A DNA stretch of 64,000 nt, taken from Apteryx mantelli (taxonomy: Eukaryota; Chordata; Aves; Apterygiformes; Apterygidae). The notes under the pieces were generated by a model, which was given only the letters and a program-made list of their open reading frames with translations, searched no databases and was not told the origin of the DNA. Each line of letters starts with the position of its first letter. The stretch's first letter is position 1. Shown piece by piece: positions 23,836 through 36,800 of the stretch. Both the position numbers and the translations under genes were made by a program. The stretch spans positions 40,368,668 to 40,432,667 of the forward strand of contig NC_089981.1 in NCBI RefSeq assembly GCF_036417845.1, in the 5' to 3' direction.

Positions 23836-24539
23836 TAAGGAAACTGTCAGTAAAAGGAAACGCACCGCTTGAATTTGGGTGGCAGATGTCAGAGCACTGT
23901 GTGGGCTACTAGCCAAGATCCCTTCACTGCTGTGCTTGCAGAGACCTAGTGTGAGGTCACTGGCTTCAGCGCAGTTACTCAGGGTTTACTTTGGGATAAC
24001 GGAGAGCAGAATTGCATTTGTTAGGTGTAGCATCTGGGTTGAGAGATACGAATTACAGCCGCTTCTCAGGTGGAATAGTCTTCGGGAAGCAGCGTCTATG
24101 GATTGTGTGTCTTTGTATCACATCTGAAAGATTGCTGCTGCCTGTCACTCTTTCCCATTCCCACTTCATTGTTGCCCTGGTCTTTGTTTTAGGGCTGAAT
24201 CAGGACACGGCTGCTGCCTTCAAACTTGTCAACACTCCTGCTCGCAGCACCAGCTTCTCCTCCGCAGCCCTTCTTGCAAGATGTGACTAGGCCTGACCCC
24301 GTCTACTTGATGAAATTTGACAGACTCGCATGCAGAATGGTTTGGCTTTGCAAGCTGTTACTGAGGAGGAGCTTTGCTACATGCTGCGTTGGTGCCTCAG
24401 GGCTGCTGCCTGCATGGGCTGTGACAGGAGAGGTGGTGCAGGGTGGAGAGGCGGTGGAAGGATGCGCCATAACTAAGCGACCTACTTCTGACCCAGCTGC
24501 TGGGTGTTTGCAGCTCCCCCTTTCAAGATAATAGGCTCA
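23836..24539. other. Unannotated DNA right of the GC-rich patch
   Basis: GC falls off gradually. Open frames of up to 101 codons have no domain. A pyrimidine-rich acceptor-like site (TCTTTGTTTTAG) at about 24192 has no matching donor that I find convincing. Confidence 0.4.
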
Positions 24540-24880
24540 ATCTAGGTAAAGCCTCCCAGAACCACTGTGGGTTTTACTGAATAAGATAAACTTCCTGGGT
24601 TTTTTTTCCCCTCTCTTCCTGGAGTTTTGCCACTTAACAAGAGGCTGTTGGAATCTAGAGAAAAGCAATTAATGTTGGAATTGGGGGTTTTGACTGACAC
24701 AGTAATTACGCTGGAAAATGTAATTTTCCCTGCATATTAGAGTTGGGATTATTTCAAGGAGATCTCATTAATGTGCTGTTCACCAACAAAGAGCCCAATA
24801 ACCTTTCTCTTAATAAGATTAGTGTGGGGGTCATAATGCAGAAGGCTGCTAGGGTGATATAGTCAAGCTTTTGTTCCAAA
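24540..24880. promoter_or_regulatory. Candidate conserved non-coding element
   Basis: Unique AT-rich sequence with clustered AAGCAATTAATG, AGTAATTACGC, TGTAATTTTCC, CTCATTAATGTG and CTTAATAAG motifs (homeodomain/POU/HOX-like) and no open frame. It directly follows the GC-rich patch. The call is by texture only. Confidence 0.35.
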
Positions 24881-25039
24881 GAAATAAATTATCTTCTGTG
24901 TGGTGAGGGCATAAAGGAGTAGATTTCATTTAAAAAGATGGAGACCTAACATTTAGTCATTTCCTGATAACTAGTTGATAACCTGTGCCCAGCTTTCTTT
25001 GTCCAGATGCTGTACATTGCAGCAGTGAAAACGCAGGGA

Positions 25040-25275
25040 TTAGGAGGGAGTCTGGTGTAGTGGTCAGTGCAGCAGAGGACTGGCAGGTCGCTCTGGAACT
25101 TCTTCTTGGACCATCCGCTTGCCTCCTGGATTAGTGTAAGCATAATCCTGTACTACCTTCCTCTCTTTACCTGTCTATAATATACAGATAATAATTGCCC
25201 AGAACTCCTCAAAGATTAATGGCTGTTTGTATAGCATTCCAGATTTCTTGATGAAAGGGCTACACACCGTGTCAG
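25040..25275 (+). mobile_element. MIR-like SINE, near full length
   Basis: The left part, GTCTGGTGTAGTGGTCAGTG followed by AGAGGACTGG, matches the tRNA-derived head of MIR ('tagtggttagagca...ggactgg'). The middle, TTTACCTGTCTATAATATAC then AGATAATAATTGCC, matches 'cctcatctgtaaaatggggataataat'. The right part, TGTATAGCATTCCAG then TTGATGAAAGGGCTA, matches the 3' end seen in sauropsid MIR copies ('gtaaagtgctttgag...gatgaaaggcgcta'). Confidence 0.65.
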
Positions 25276-27464
25276 GGAGCGTGTTGTCGTTGTGCTTAAT
25301 GTGTTGTGTTCTAAAGGAGAGAGGAAATGATGATACAGTGGAGTCAAAAGAGGTCTCATCAGTTTGTTTTTAATTTGATCACCATATGAAAATTCAGGCC
25401 TCTGTAGGACACCATGTAAACAATGCAGATGCTTTTTCTGATGCTGTAAGACTTTTCCTCTGCTCTCTGCCGATGTTCCTATGGGTGTTCTTGGGTGATC
25501 GAGAGGGTGACACCACTTAAAACATTTCCAGCCAGCCTTTCCCTTCCTGGCTCTGCACACATCTGTCTACCATCTGTTTTGACTTCATCTTTACTGTGTT
25601 GCTAGTAAACATCCTCTTGAAACATCCAGGGCATGGAAAGCCTGGGAACTTTCCCCTTCCAGCGCAGAGTGTGAGGGATGGTCTCTTGCTGCCACATAAA
25701 ACGAGATAAGCTGACCAGTGCCAAACAGAGAAACCAGCTGATACTTATTATTGGCGCTGCTGTTCTGCAGAGGAATCTCAGTTATGGTCAGGAATCCCTG
25801 TCATTGAGCTAAACATGCAAAAAACAACAACAGACTCCAGTAGTGGCCTGTGATATCCCTTCTATAGCAAACACTACCACTATTTAGAAATATTTTTAAA
25901 GTTAAAAATACAAGTAAACTCTACCCAAGAAGAGAGATGTGCCAGATGGTAGAGTCTTCAATGTCACTGTTGATTTTACCTGGAAGGCACTGATTTATTG
26001 TAATGGAGTGTAGTTGTGTAAAACACCTTAATAGTTTACAAATGGAATTCAAAATCTCTCTTGCGTAGACACTGTGTATTTAACTACTTTAGTTTAAAAA
26101 CATAAATAGTATTTTGCTTATTCTACTGGTTTCATGATACCTCATTTAGCTTTCAGTTTATGAGCAGAAATAGGAGTACTTTAGATTTACGTAAATTGAA
26201 AGTTTTTCAGCAGGGTAGTAATGAGAGGCAGTTAAGTATGTTTTGATGCAATTTGCTTGTGAGCTAGATAGTACCTATTTGTAACATTGTTCTTATTATT
26301 TATATGCATTCATATATAGGTAGAAGTGATGCAGTAAATTGCAGTCATGTCACTTCTCACATGTATGCTAATAATGTACTGAGTTGTTTAAGATATTTTG
26401 TGTTAAATATTAATTTATGATTTCGGCTGGGGAAAGGGTGGAGTGCCGAGAACATCGTTTTGATTGACCTCATGAAAACCTAGAGCACAAGATTGTCTCT
26501 ATCCCCAATAAACTGTTCTTGAGGGGTATCTTAATGTCAAAAAGTGTCCTATATAACTTAAATATACTGTATTCTAAACAGATAAGCAAGAGAATGAGAG
26601 GGGAAAAGAATTCTGATATGAGCAGAAGAGGGCTTACAATCATCCTGTTAGTGCCACAGTTATCTTTCTTGGGCACAGCAGAGAAATAGTTCCTCTTTTT
26701 TCCCAAAATATCCTTTTCAAAGGTCCAGGATGAGTTATTATCTCAGAGTGAAACAATTATAAAGCTGAAAAACTTCAAATTTGTGAGCTTTTTGATATAC
26801 TTGTGTGTCTCAGCTGAGTTGCAAATAGTTCTTTTCATACTTTTGGAAAGGGAAATCATGGAGAGAGCTGTTTCTGACTCAATGTATTTTATCACTCTCT
26901 TTTAGCTAGTTGCAAGCATCCTGGAATTCCAGTTGTGCTGTCATATCTGTTCATCATTCTTTGCTAAGATGGCACTAAATATTGAAGGCCAGTCATTGGG
27001 AATTCCTCAGTGAATCTGAAAGGATAATAGCCAGTATAACTTTTCACCGCTTAATAACCCAATTCCAAATTTCAGGGGTTCTCGGTTTCTTTTCCCTAAT
27101 GTATTGTTGTTATGTCTAATTAAAAAAAAAAAAAAAACCTCTTGCCAAGCCGTAAGTAGTGTAGTTGCGTTTCCCATCCCTGGATAAACCAGGTCAGAAT
27201 CTATGTCAGCAGAGATAACACTGTACTTTAAGTAAACAAAAACATTGAACATGTTTTTTTAGTTTGAAAGCTGTAAACATTGCTTCATCATCTGCTAAAA
27301 AACTGCAATGTTATTTGTGGCTTAACCTATGATTTCAGTGTTGAGGCCAGTTAACTCTGCTTCTGTTTGCTGGGCAATGCTTCCTTAAAGTAAAGTGTGT
27401 GTAACAGCTCCTTTGGATTGCAGTAATAAGTTACTAAGGGGACCAGCATGGTTTTAGCAAGTTG
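25276..27464. other. Unannotated DNA, no gene seen
   Basis: AT-rich unique sequence. A 16-base A run lies at 27122-27137. No exon-like or repeat-like structure was recognised. Confidence 0.5.
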
Positions 27465-27640
27465 TCACAGATTAAGGCTAGAAGAGAATATTAGATCATT
27501 TTATCTGGCTTCCTGAGAAGTCGCATTTGAGAATTTCAACCAGGACTCCTGCACTGAGCCCTGTAACTTGTGCTCAGCTGAAGCATATCTGTCCAGAAAG
27601 ATGCCACATGTGATGTGAGGATTTAAGATACCTGTTCAGA
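27465..27640. mobile_element. Ancient amniote repeat fragment (CR1/L3-like)
   Basis: The series TATTAGATCATTTTATCTGG, then CAACCAGGACTCCTGCACTG, then AGCCCTGTAACTTGTG, then TGAAGCATATCTGTCCAGAA tracks a repeat that is common in turtle and crocodile genomes. I recall its pattern as 'ttagatcatctagtctgacc...actcctgtattgagcccaataacttgtg...aaagcatatcttccagaaag'. That repeat is usually found within degraded CR1/L3-type elements. Family and orientation need a library search. Confidence 0.5.
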
Positions 27641-30589
27641 TTCATTCTAGGCTAGCAGAGACCAAAAGCTGTTACATATGAGGGTGGCTGTTTGGTAATA
27701 TAGGATGCAACTATGTCTAATAGACAAGTGACATACCAAAATGCATGCCTGCCTTCTGCTTTCAAGGTCTTCAGAAAGACTATGTATTAAATTAGCTGTT
27801 ACACCACCTCGGTGTTCCACTTCTGGTTTAACCCTTTCTCTAACTTTCACAGTATCCTTTTTTTTGTCCTATCAAGCTTTTTCAGGACATTGCTTCTGTA
27901 TCTGTGTCTTGTGTATGGTTGAATGTTCTGTCATCACTAAACCATGGTAAGAGTGGTGTTTTACTGTCTGCTAGTGCAAAATAAGACAGAAGCATGGCTG
28001 TTACAGACAAGAGGCATGCTCAGGTTTAAGACAGGAATGTTTCGATTTTTTTCACTGCCTTGTTACACTGTCAAAGTGAGATAGAAAGGTGGAAACCCTT
28101 TTTTGAAAGGTAGAACTTTCCAGGTGATTGTAACTCTACATCCAACTTGAATGCCTGGCAAAATTTCCAATTTGACTTTTTTCTTTTAAAAATTGTATGC
28201 TTTGATTTAAAAAAAAAAAAAAAAAAAAAAAGCAATTTGACCCTGAAACATCTGCAGTTTTACTGTGATGTGCCTTGGTCTCCACTTGTGGTAAAGTCTG
28301 GCACTCTCTGTCTCTCTGTTTTTGCTGTACTTAGGAAAGAGTTTCTCTTGACTGCACTTCATTTGCCTGAGTAATGGAGCTGACTTCTAAAAGAGAGAAA
28401 ACTTTCTGTCCTTAAAATGTGATGTATCTCAAAAGAACAAGAATTTTAAGATTCTTGCTCAGCATCTAAAAGCTAGACACAAGCAACAGGAGAAATCCCA
28501 ATGAGGAATTTGGCAGTTTGTGTTTAGCTGGGAGGTCAGACTGTTTCTCAGGGAGATCGCAGTCCACCTCCCTGTTTAGGTAGAGCAGAAAGTTAATTAA
28601 TTTTAGATTCTTCTGACTTGCTGGGAAATTCACCAAGACAGCAGTGCAGTTTTATGGCTGTATTTGAAAACATGGCATGAGAAGTGTGCAATATGTTGTT
28701 TTCTTTTATACTCAGTTTGGAAGCCAGCAAAAAGTCACAGAACAGAATACCTTGTTTCTGATAAATTCACTGTAGCCATAATTTTTGATATTATCAAGCA
28801 ATAGCAGCCATTCCACAACCTACAAGTAAATTTCTGTTATAAGCTTCCTTCTGGTTTCCTTTTCAGAAATCCATAAGTGTCTCTGGGCCTGATGCATAGC
28901 TTGAACATAGTGTGAAATTTTTCTACAAAAACATTGATGTTGAAGCATAGTGAATTTAGCCTCTGAAAGCAGAGCTGCTGAGTGAGCATCTCTGTATACT
29001 AGCACCTTGTAGCAAACATGAGAGAGAGATGGTTTCAAGCTAGTTTATCAAGTTCTTGTGAAATAACTTGTGAATGGAGTCACATTTTAAAAGCACATAG
29101 GAACAAATTCTGACTTAGCTATTTCCAAAAGCAACTTAAAGCTTCAAGACCACTGGCTTTCACAGAAATTTAACAGGATTTGCACACAGAGACTGCTGTT
29201 GAGTACCAGAGTTCAAGCCCTGAGTTATTCTAGGTGTTTTTGAAAAATCCACTCTTAGCACCTGACCTTTTAATTTTTAAAATAAAATTACTCAAAAATG
29301 CTTTTGCTGTCAAAGCATTCTCAGGAACATCAGCTTAAGGCAGCACCATCCACTGATTGCTCCATTTTAAAGGAGAAAAAAAAATAAAGATTTTCTAGCT
29401 CTTTTTCCATTTATAGAGAAAGCTTAAAATGTAACTCCATCACCCCGTTGTGGCCTGTCAGTGTTAAAAACAGAGCTTTTCATCACAGGAAAGAGGTAAG
29501 GAACAACATGAGGGGAAGAGAAGAAACAAGCCATTTACTGTGGATCTTGGGTTTCTTGCAAACCTGAGAAAGCTCACGGGGAAAGCTGGCTTCAAATTCC
29601 CTGTGGCGAAGGTCACAGGGCTTGTAATTTTCATAACGTGCTGAAGGCACTGAGCCCAAATCAACACTGGTGCTATAAAACAATATAACCACCTGATTTC
29701 AGTGACACTGTATTCATCTACTTCAGCACTTCAGTGTGGTGCTTGTCCCCATATTTAACTTCCCGAGTTTTTGTGATGAACAGCTGGCTACTTGAGGTAT
29801 TCAGGAGTAGGTTTCTAATCTGTGATTGTAGGGGTGGGGGAAAAGGGAATTATCAAAGTGCCAGCAGAACTTTTGCTGGTATGATTTGGTTACAGATGTT
29901 GCTGAAAACATTGCCACAGAATATTTCTCCATGTTTCCTTTCTGTGGTCAGAATCTTTCACAAATCTGCTCTGTCCTCACTGTGAGAATCAGACCATTGG
30001 CAACTAATGGTAATGAAGGTACAGGATTAGTCTTCTGAGTATTTCATTTGCCATTTCTTGGGGGAAATTCAGAAGAGTGAGCCTACATTTGGACTATCTG
30101 GGCTATCTGCCCGTAAGAGCCACACACCCCTCACACATCAGTTAAGAAGAGCAAAAGAGGAGACAAAGCCACAGAAATTAGTCATCTTGCCTGCCTTTTG
30201 TTTTGAAAGCAATTTTAGTGCTGTTAACATTGGTGTTACAATTTTGCGTGCTCCATGCTCTGCTGATGTACTTTTCCTGAAGAGATACTGCTTAAGGAAG
30301 GTTTTTGATAACTAAGTCTAAAGGTTTTGGGGTGTGAAGCTGGGATTGCCCCAATGTCATTTGCAGGACAGGATTTGGATGCCTGTCATAAGAAATGTTT
30401 CTGGCCTAGTTGGTTTGTACCTGTATATTAATAAACTTCCCTCTTATTTTTTTGCTCTCAGATGCACTTGTTAGTAACCAGTGTTTTGCCTTTGGTAAGA
30501 TGATTTTACTCTTTGCTGGATGATTTGCTATAACAGTGGAAATGAAACTTCTGTGACTCAGGTCTTCCAGGTCTAACCCTGGCTGTAGA
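27641..30589. other. Unannotated DNA, no gene seen
   Basis: AT-rich unique sequence with a 23-base A run at 28209-28231. Open frames are under 93 codons and lack motifs. Confidence 0.5.
28209..28231 (+). repeat. Poly-A tract (23 A)
   Basis: A pure A run preceded by TTTGATTT and followed by GCAATTTG. No recognisable retrotransposon or processed gene copy lies upstream. Confidence 0.85.
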
Positions 30590-30795
30590 TGAGCAAATTA
30601 AGAAGAGATTTGAGTTAAATTCCAGGAGCTTGTTCCTATCTTTAACCTTTCTGAGACTGTGGAATAGTTTTCCAAGGGAATGGTAGAAAGCCTCTCTCTT
30701 CAGATGTCTGAAAATTAAATTGGATAAGGCAGTAGCAAATATCCTATAGGGAACATTTCTGCACTGGAAAGTGGTCTAGATGACCTACCTGGCTC
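30590..30795 (+). mobile_element. Ancient CR1 3'-end fragment
   Basis: CTGTGGAATAGTTTTCCAAG, then ATGGTAGAAAGCCTCTC, then AAATTGGATAAGGCAGTAGC, then TATAGGGAACATTTCTGCAC and GTCTAGATGACCTACC follow the 3' end of old CR1 subfamilies ('tggaataatctgccaaaggaa...aaattggataagacagt...gggaacaatcctgcactgg...actagatgacct'). It is much more diverged than the copy at 10.85 kb. Confidence 0.7.
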
Positions 30796-30989
30796 AGATT
30801 CAGAGATGGAAAAAGACCCATTACAGTAGAGAGCAACAATAGTTTTACAGCTGAGGTGCTAAAAACCATGTGCACTTGTATTTCCCTTTTGAGCCTCTGA
30901 AGCGGCAACTTGCCAGTGGCTGACTGATTTTCTCTTAAATCTGTTTGATGCACCCATTTCCTTATTATCACTTTTATAGACGAGGAATT

Positions 30990-31430
30990 CAGCAACACAT
31001 TACTTTTTAAATGTCCTACCATTATGAATGCATTTGCTGTTCATTGTAATAGCGCCAATCATAATGAATTCATTTTGCGTTCATGTAGATGTCATGAGCA
31101 CTGTGGATTGTTTTTCTGTAATTTACATCAGTAAATGGACACTTTAAAGCATTATCCATACGCCCATTGCTCCACCAAGGGAGCAAGGGGAAAGTTTGCA
31201 TGTGGATGTCAGGCTTGCATAATCCCCTGCCTAGGAAGCTTCCTCCTGGCTAGAAATTAGCAACCAGCCATTCTGGATTGATTGACTCTTCCTTGTGACA
31301 GCATGGACCTTAATCAATTCATTGCATACACAACGGGCACATCTGTGTTCATGCCATAGGCATTTCACTGTTGTTTGGCAGTTGGCTCAATTTAATGGAC
31401 CACTTACTGTATCAAATATCTGTCTTAAGT
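30990..31430. promoter_or_regulatory. Candidate conserved non-coding element
   Basis: Unique, evenly AT-rich sequence packed with ATTATGAATGCATTTGC (POU-like), ATAATGAATTCATTTTG, ATTGATTGACTC (PBX/HOX-like) and TTAATCAATTCATTG motifs, with no repeats or convincing frames. It resembles deeply conserved vertebrate enhancers. Texture only. Confidence 0.4.
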
Positions 31431-32019
31431 TTTTTTGAGCTGGGGAAAAGAAGATAGCCCTCTTAATTTATCAGAGGAACCATCCCCTTTCTTTTTGCAG
31501 AGTGCTTTGTGTCTTTCCCCTCACATAAGCACACTTTAGCTGAGAAAGGTTGGCATTGCCATGATAAGCCTGTTGTCACTGGATAAATTCTGTAGCTCAG
31601 TGATGCAGAATCTCTGCTCAGTGAACCAAGACAGAGAAATAATTTGGTGGCAGATGTTTGGAGTTCAAAAATCACTGAACATCCAAGTGCTGATACGAAT
31701 TGTAGAGTGTGTGGGGATGGTAGGGAAGGGGTGGAGCGCAGGGGAACCAGAGTGCTTGTTAGATGCAAGCACAAAGAGAGAAGGATGCCACAGGGAGGCA
31801 TTTAAATGTCTTTGCAACACTCCAGTTTGAACCAAGCTGCACTGGGTATGTCACATTACAGAACAAAAACATGCAGGCTTTTTATGAACCATGCACTTAC
31901 ATTGTTTCTTGATTCCAAGTCCTTTGGAGATCTGAGCACTCTCACTGACTTGAGGTGGCTCTGGAAACCCACCAGAGACATTTTGTGTATTGCTGGGCCT
32001 GAAGGTGCTGAAGCTCAAC

Positions 32020-32130
32020 AACGTTCTTGTGAGTCAGCTGAGAAAACAAGCACTGAGAAATTATGTGATCAACTCAGGATTATAGACAAAATCACAGGAA
32101 GGACTAGAAAGTGGAAGCTCCATTTCCAGA
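32020..32130 (-). mobile_element. Possible MIR-like SINE relic, antisense
   Basis: GCTGAGAAAACAAGCACTGA, then GAAATTATGTGATCAACTCA, then GATTATAGACAAAATCACAG loosely follow antisense MIR ('tgaggaaactgaggcacagagaggttaagtgacttgcccaaggtca'). The match is weak and could be chance. Confidence 0.3.
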
Positions 32131-35109
32131 GATCTTGGCTCTTTTCAGTCTCCTTTATTCTTTCCCCACATACCTCAGTAGGTAGATCTGAAAGCAGGAG
32201 TCCTTGGTGCCATTTTACCACATCAGATCCAGCTGGCCCCAAAGTGTCTGCAACTTCACACTGTGACCATAGTGTTCTAGTTAGTGTCCTGAGCACTGGA
32301 TCACCAAATAAGAGCATTCAGATCTAAAATTGGTAGGCTTTGTTTTCAGGGGTTGGAGGAAGAAAAATCTGAGAACATGAGACCTGATTTGAACCCAAGC
32401 AGCAAAACTGGGGAATGCGTAGTTGAGACCTGTAGTCTTTTTTGATAATACAGTCACGATCTCATCATGAATAAAACAATGTGTTTCACCTGACCACTTC
32501 ATCTAATAAGGACTTGCCTCTAGATTCTATCATTTTCAAAGTAATGAAATCTCCTTATCACCTTGAAGGATATAATTTGACCCCTGTGTTTGTACACATA
32601 TGCATGAGAGCAATACCTACAGGGTTCCCAAGAGGTCCACTGTTGCTTATGTTTTTGATGCAGGAGAAAGGCTTCTTTTAAGGTTTATTGATTCAAACAA
32701 ATAGTTGGGAATAGGTGTTTTTGAAATGACTATTCTGCCCTCTCTCTATGGTATACACTTTTTTTGCATTGAAAATACTGTCATGTGGTTTAAGCTTAAT
32801 CACTTCAGAAGCCAAACTGCAAAGAGGAATTCATGATGTGAAATGAATGTGCAGATGGAGAGGGAAAGCAAAATAGCTATTGTGCCTCTGATATACATTC
32901 TTAATTTATTTTGAAATAGTTCCCCTTTATAGATAAGCCCTTGGAACATCTTGTATTGTTTTTCAGGTGAAAACTTGTAACAGTTCATAGCTGCTGCTTC
33001 ACTTCTGCACTGGAAGAGGTCAAGGGTGCAATAAATTGCCCAGCTGGTATGTCCACTCATTTGTGTAGTCTTAACAATTCAAGCTAAACTAATTTCTGGT
33101 GCAATTGCAAAGACTTCCATGCACCTCAGTCCTGAGATGAATCTAAGAGTTGTGATTTCTTGGAACTTTTCTCTTTGGTTTAGTGGAAGTGAAAGGAACA
33201 GATTTAGTCTGCTCCTCTTGGCATGAACTCTTTCCCTTTACAATGTTGTGTAAAGTGGCAGAGGCATGGAGCTTGATCATGCAAGCTGCTGTATCTTTCA
33301 GTCCTGGCTCATTTTGAACTAATCCCACAAAAGACCAAATACTTCCTGCATAAATCAAGCTCAGAAGCTCTGGTTGTCTTCCTGTCTCATGATTCAATAA
33401 TTATTTCACATGAGTTTCAGGTAAATCACACCTTCAGGTGGACATTGTGTAAACCTTGGTCATTTTTTTAATGTATTCCAGCCCCAAGCCAGAATAGTTC
33501 TTACAGGTTTTTTTTGAATATACAAAAAATCAAATAATTAAAATTGGGAGCAAAGGTGGGCAATGCAAACTTACATGAGGTTAGAATGAGAAGCAGATTC
33601 TCAAGAAAGGATACTTTTGAATTTTCCACAACCCAAGCAATAATATAGGAGCAGTAACATGCTGAACACAAGAGATTACTGTTAGTAATAGTTTGACTAT
33701 AGTGCTCTTGAGCTGGGCATTGCTGATTACTTTCTTGTGGTCTCTGTAACACTGCCATTGTGGTGCAGAACTCCCTTTGTGCACCATGCCACTCTGCAAG
33801 AAAAAAAAGAAATATTATATACAGACCAGTGTTTACCCTGTATTTTTTTTTTAATTTAAGTAGTTCTCTGGTGTCAGTCCTTACAGACGTGGCATCTGAG
33901 TGCCAGTCAGAAATGCTTCTGGAGATTACAGATAGGAGGTGACATCCTCTCTTAAGCCAAGGCCAGTGATATGCAAATGAAAGGAAATTTCTACGCTGTA
34001 GTGACAGCAGTGTAAGCATTGATGCTAATTCTGCCAGGAACTATGTGCTGCCTTAGAGTCAAAACTGTTAAAACTGATTGGTGACCTAGCACTGGACTGT
34101 GAAGTCTGTTTAGAAGAACATTTAAGGTAATCCATCTAGTCTGTCCCCAGGCTACCACAGTAGCGTATTGTAGCACGTTGTTTGTCCAATCATAATCAGT
34201 AGTGGATTGTATAGGGAAGGAAAAGCAAGAGCTGAAATCCCATGCTAGATTATAGTGCTGTTCTAGTCACCTTATGTGCGATTGTTTTGTTTTATTCTGT
34301 TTTTGATTTCTTGCTCTGGCTCTGTACAGATAAGCCAAACCAGAGTAAAGAGAACTTATTGCAAGAGAACCAGGACTCACCATTTCCCCGCTAGGGATGG
34401 GGATGATTTGATTGACAGTTGCACAAGATGAGTGGAATATGGAAATGCTGAGCTGTCAAGTCCACCTTGAAAGTTAGAAATAAACAATGAAGATGTGAGT
34501 ACCCTAAAATACCACACATAGTTTCTAAAGATTTTTTTTTCTAAATAATTTCTAATTGATTTTCATTTAAGAAATGTATATTTTACAAAAATATGTAGTC
34601 CACACTCTACATGTAATAAATGTAAAGCAGTGTTTCTGTTGAAATTATATAAATTTTTATGGGATAGAATCTCTTTCATTTTAAAGCTGCATTTCCCCCT
34701 TGCTTCTTTGGTTTAAAACTTTCATATTAGCTGGGACAGTGGCTCATTAAAAATGTTCTCCAGCTTGCTAGTGTGTTTGCACAGGAAAGGGGCGCAGGCT
34801 GGTGTCAGCTCCAAGCAACACAATTCTGTTCCTGCTCCTCGAGAGATACAGTTTGATTTTAAAGTGTTCCCTGTTTGGAGCAGGTGCAGAGGAATGATCT
34901 CTCTTCTGTGGAAGGTCATCGCCTTACTTTGTCTCAGTGGCAGAACTGTGCTTAATAGTTAGGGCATATTGTCAAGGAATAGATACTATGTGGTTAAGAA
35001 TAATGTGGGAAAAGAAAAAGGGTTAAGGCATTTGGACAGTTCCCATTAAAAATAATGAGGAATGGGTATCCATATTCCCTAGGCAGCTTCCAAAACATCA
35101 ATCTTAGTG

Positions 35110-35145
35110 CTACTATTAATTCTAATTAATTAGTATTAATTATAA
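35110..35145. promoter_or_regulatory. Cluster of TAATTA homeodomain-type cores
   Basis: Within about 35 bp there are overlapping ATTAATTCTAATTAATTAG and ATTAATTATA motifs, giving four or more ATTA/TAAT cores on both strands. It may be a homeodomain binding cluster or just AT-rich simple sequence. Confidence 0.3.
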
Positions 35146-36569
35146 AAGTCCTTCCAGAAATGAACCAGAGATCTAAGTGTAGAACAGTCAATGGCTGAAA
35201 GTTCTTGTTTAGTCATGTTTGAACAAATATTCCCTTGATCTCAGTGGGAGGTTTGCTTTGCTTTGTTTTAGTTTTTGAGAAAATAGAGGATTTGGCCAAT
35301 GTAACAGTAAGTGCATGCCAGAGTAGCCAACTGAGAAATCGGGCTAAGTTTTGCTGTCAGCTGGCTTTTTCCCTTGATGTCTGAGTTCACATGCCTTTTG
35401 AGCAGCCTAGCTGGTTCGGGCGAGCGGCAGCGCTAACTAGCTGCCTCCTGGAGCACCCTGCGGTGAGAGCTCACCTGGTGCCCAGGCAGCAGCAGCAACC
35501 AGGGCCAACTCATTGCATCTCAGCTGTGTGCCCACAAATGTCTCTGCACTTCGTGTTGGATTTGCTGCTCTTTGTTGTATTAGACTGTTATTCTTTTTGA
35601 CTGATTGGCAGGCATGCGCCAGCAGTTATCTCCTAGTTACTATCGTATATAACTGCAGTTCAGTTTTGATCAATAATTATTAAAAATGGAGGTGTAAACA
35701 GTTAGCTGTTTTAGTCAGATACCTTGTTCCATTCTAGCATCTAGTGGCTGTGAGGTAGGTAGTTTTGTTGTCTGGCCTAGAAATGGAAAATTCTTGCAGT
35801 GCTGCTTTTTTATTTATGGTCCCAGAGGGAAAGCACTCAAGTCCTGAAATCCCTCCAGATGTCTCTGTGGCACACTTTCCCTACTCTCCGGAGGGCGTAT
35901 GAAAGAAGGAAATCTACATCTTGAATTTATATCTAAATGCAACCCCTTACCCACTTTCCTCATTTCCTTAAATATGTTTCATGGATACTTAATAGTGAAA
36001 AAAGACTCGGGGTTTTTTTTTTTGTTCTAATTTTCTGCCCTGCTTATTGTGTGATGTGAGTTGTCAAAAGAGAAGCCTTTGCTGTTGTCAAATAATCTCC
36101 ACTGAATTCGCTTCTCTGAAGGAGGCAGCAGAAGAGAGGAATGAGAATCTGGGGTGCAACAGGGTGCAAGATAATTTAACTGTGACCTTGGAGCCGTGCT
36201 CCATTCTGAGCAATGGAGAACAGGCAGAGCTCAGGTTTGCATACGAACACCCTGCAGACAGATGCCGTAGGATTTGGCCCAAGTTTGCTGGTTAAATGGA
36301 GGCTTCACGGCTCCTGTGCAGTGTCATGGCCACAGCACTGTAGGAAATCATAGAGAAGTCCTCTGAGGACAGGGAATTCGTTTTGACCTGAATGCCTTTT
36401 TGCCCCATGTATCTGGAAGAAGAATTGCTAATAAGTCATGATACTGGGTGCAAGCTCCCAAACATTTAAACACAGCTGATGAACAAGTGATAACTGTAAT
36501 CTGTCCTCTTTTCCCTTTCCCACTTATCCCAAAGTGTATTTAACAGTTAAAAAAAAAAAAAAATCCTTG

Positions 36570-36800
36570 GGCCTTGTCATCTTGTTATTATTGTTCATTG
36601 CATAGGATCTCTGGGAGGCATTCCAGTCTTTAATATGAGCCGATGTAGTACTTAGTGGATAACTGTGACGCTCACATTTGGCCAATCAGAGAAAATTGAA
36701 GAGCTAATTATAGTGATGGTCAACTGCTCAACTTCTAAACAATACTGAATTCTGATACTTAATCGGATGTGAAGCAGCATGCATGGGTTTTGTTCTGGGG
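36570..36800. promoter_or_regulatory. Candidate conserved non-coding element
   Basis: Unique sequence including TTATTATTGTTCATTGC, TTTGGCCAATCAGAG (inverted CCAAT box) and GAGCTAATTATAGTG (homeodomain) motifs and no repeat content. Texture only. Confidence 0.35.

Larger units (their letters stand above)
31431..36569. other. Unannotated DNA with the window's longest chance ORFs
   Basis: It holds the two longest open frames of the window, 173 codons at 31806-32327 (+) and 172 codons at 33501-34019 (-). Neither has a domain, signal peptide or compositional coding signature. The first overlaps a possible MIR relic. A TAATTA-rich patch lies near 35110-35145. Confidence 0.5.

Noticed and set aside
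24193-24290. Acceptor-like site at 24192 followed by a proline/serine-rich frame
   Set aside because: No convincing donor and no frame continuity with the donor at 23836.
31806-32327. 173-codon plus-strand open frame, the longest in the window
   Set aside because: No domain, no signal peptide and no splice or Kozak support. It overlaps a possible MIR relic and a minus-strand ORF. The length is within chance for six frames of 64 kb.
33501-34019. 172-codon minus-strand open frame
   Set aside because: No motif, low-complexity edges and an overlapping second frame. Likely chance.
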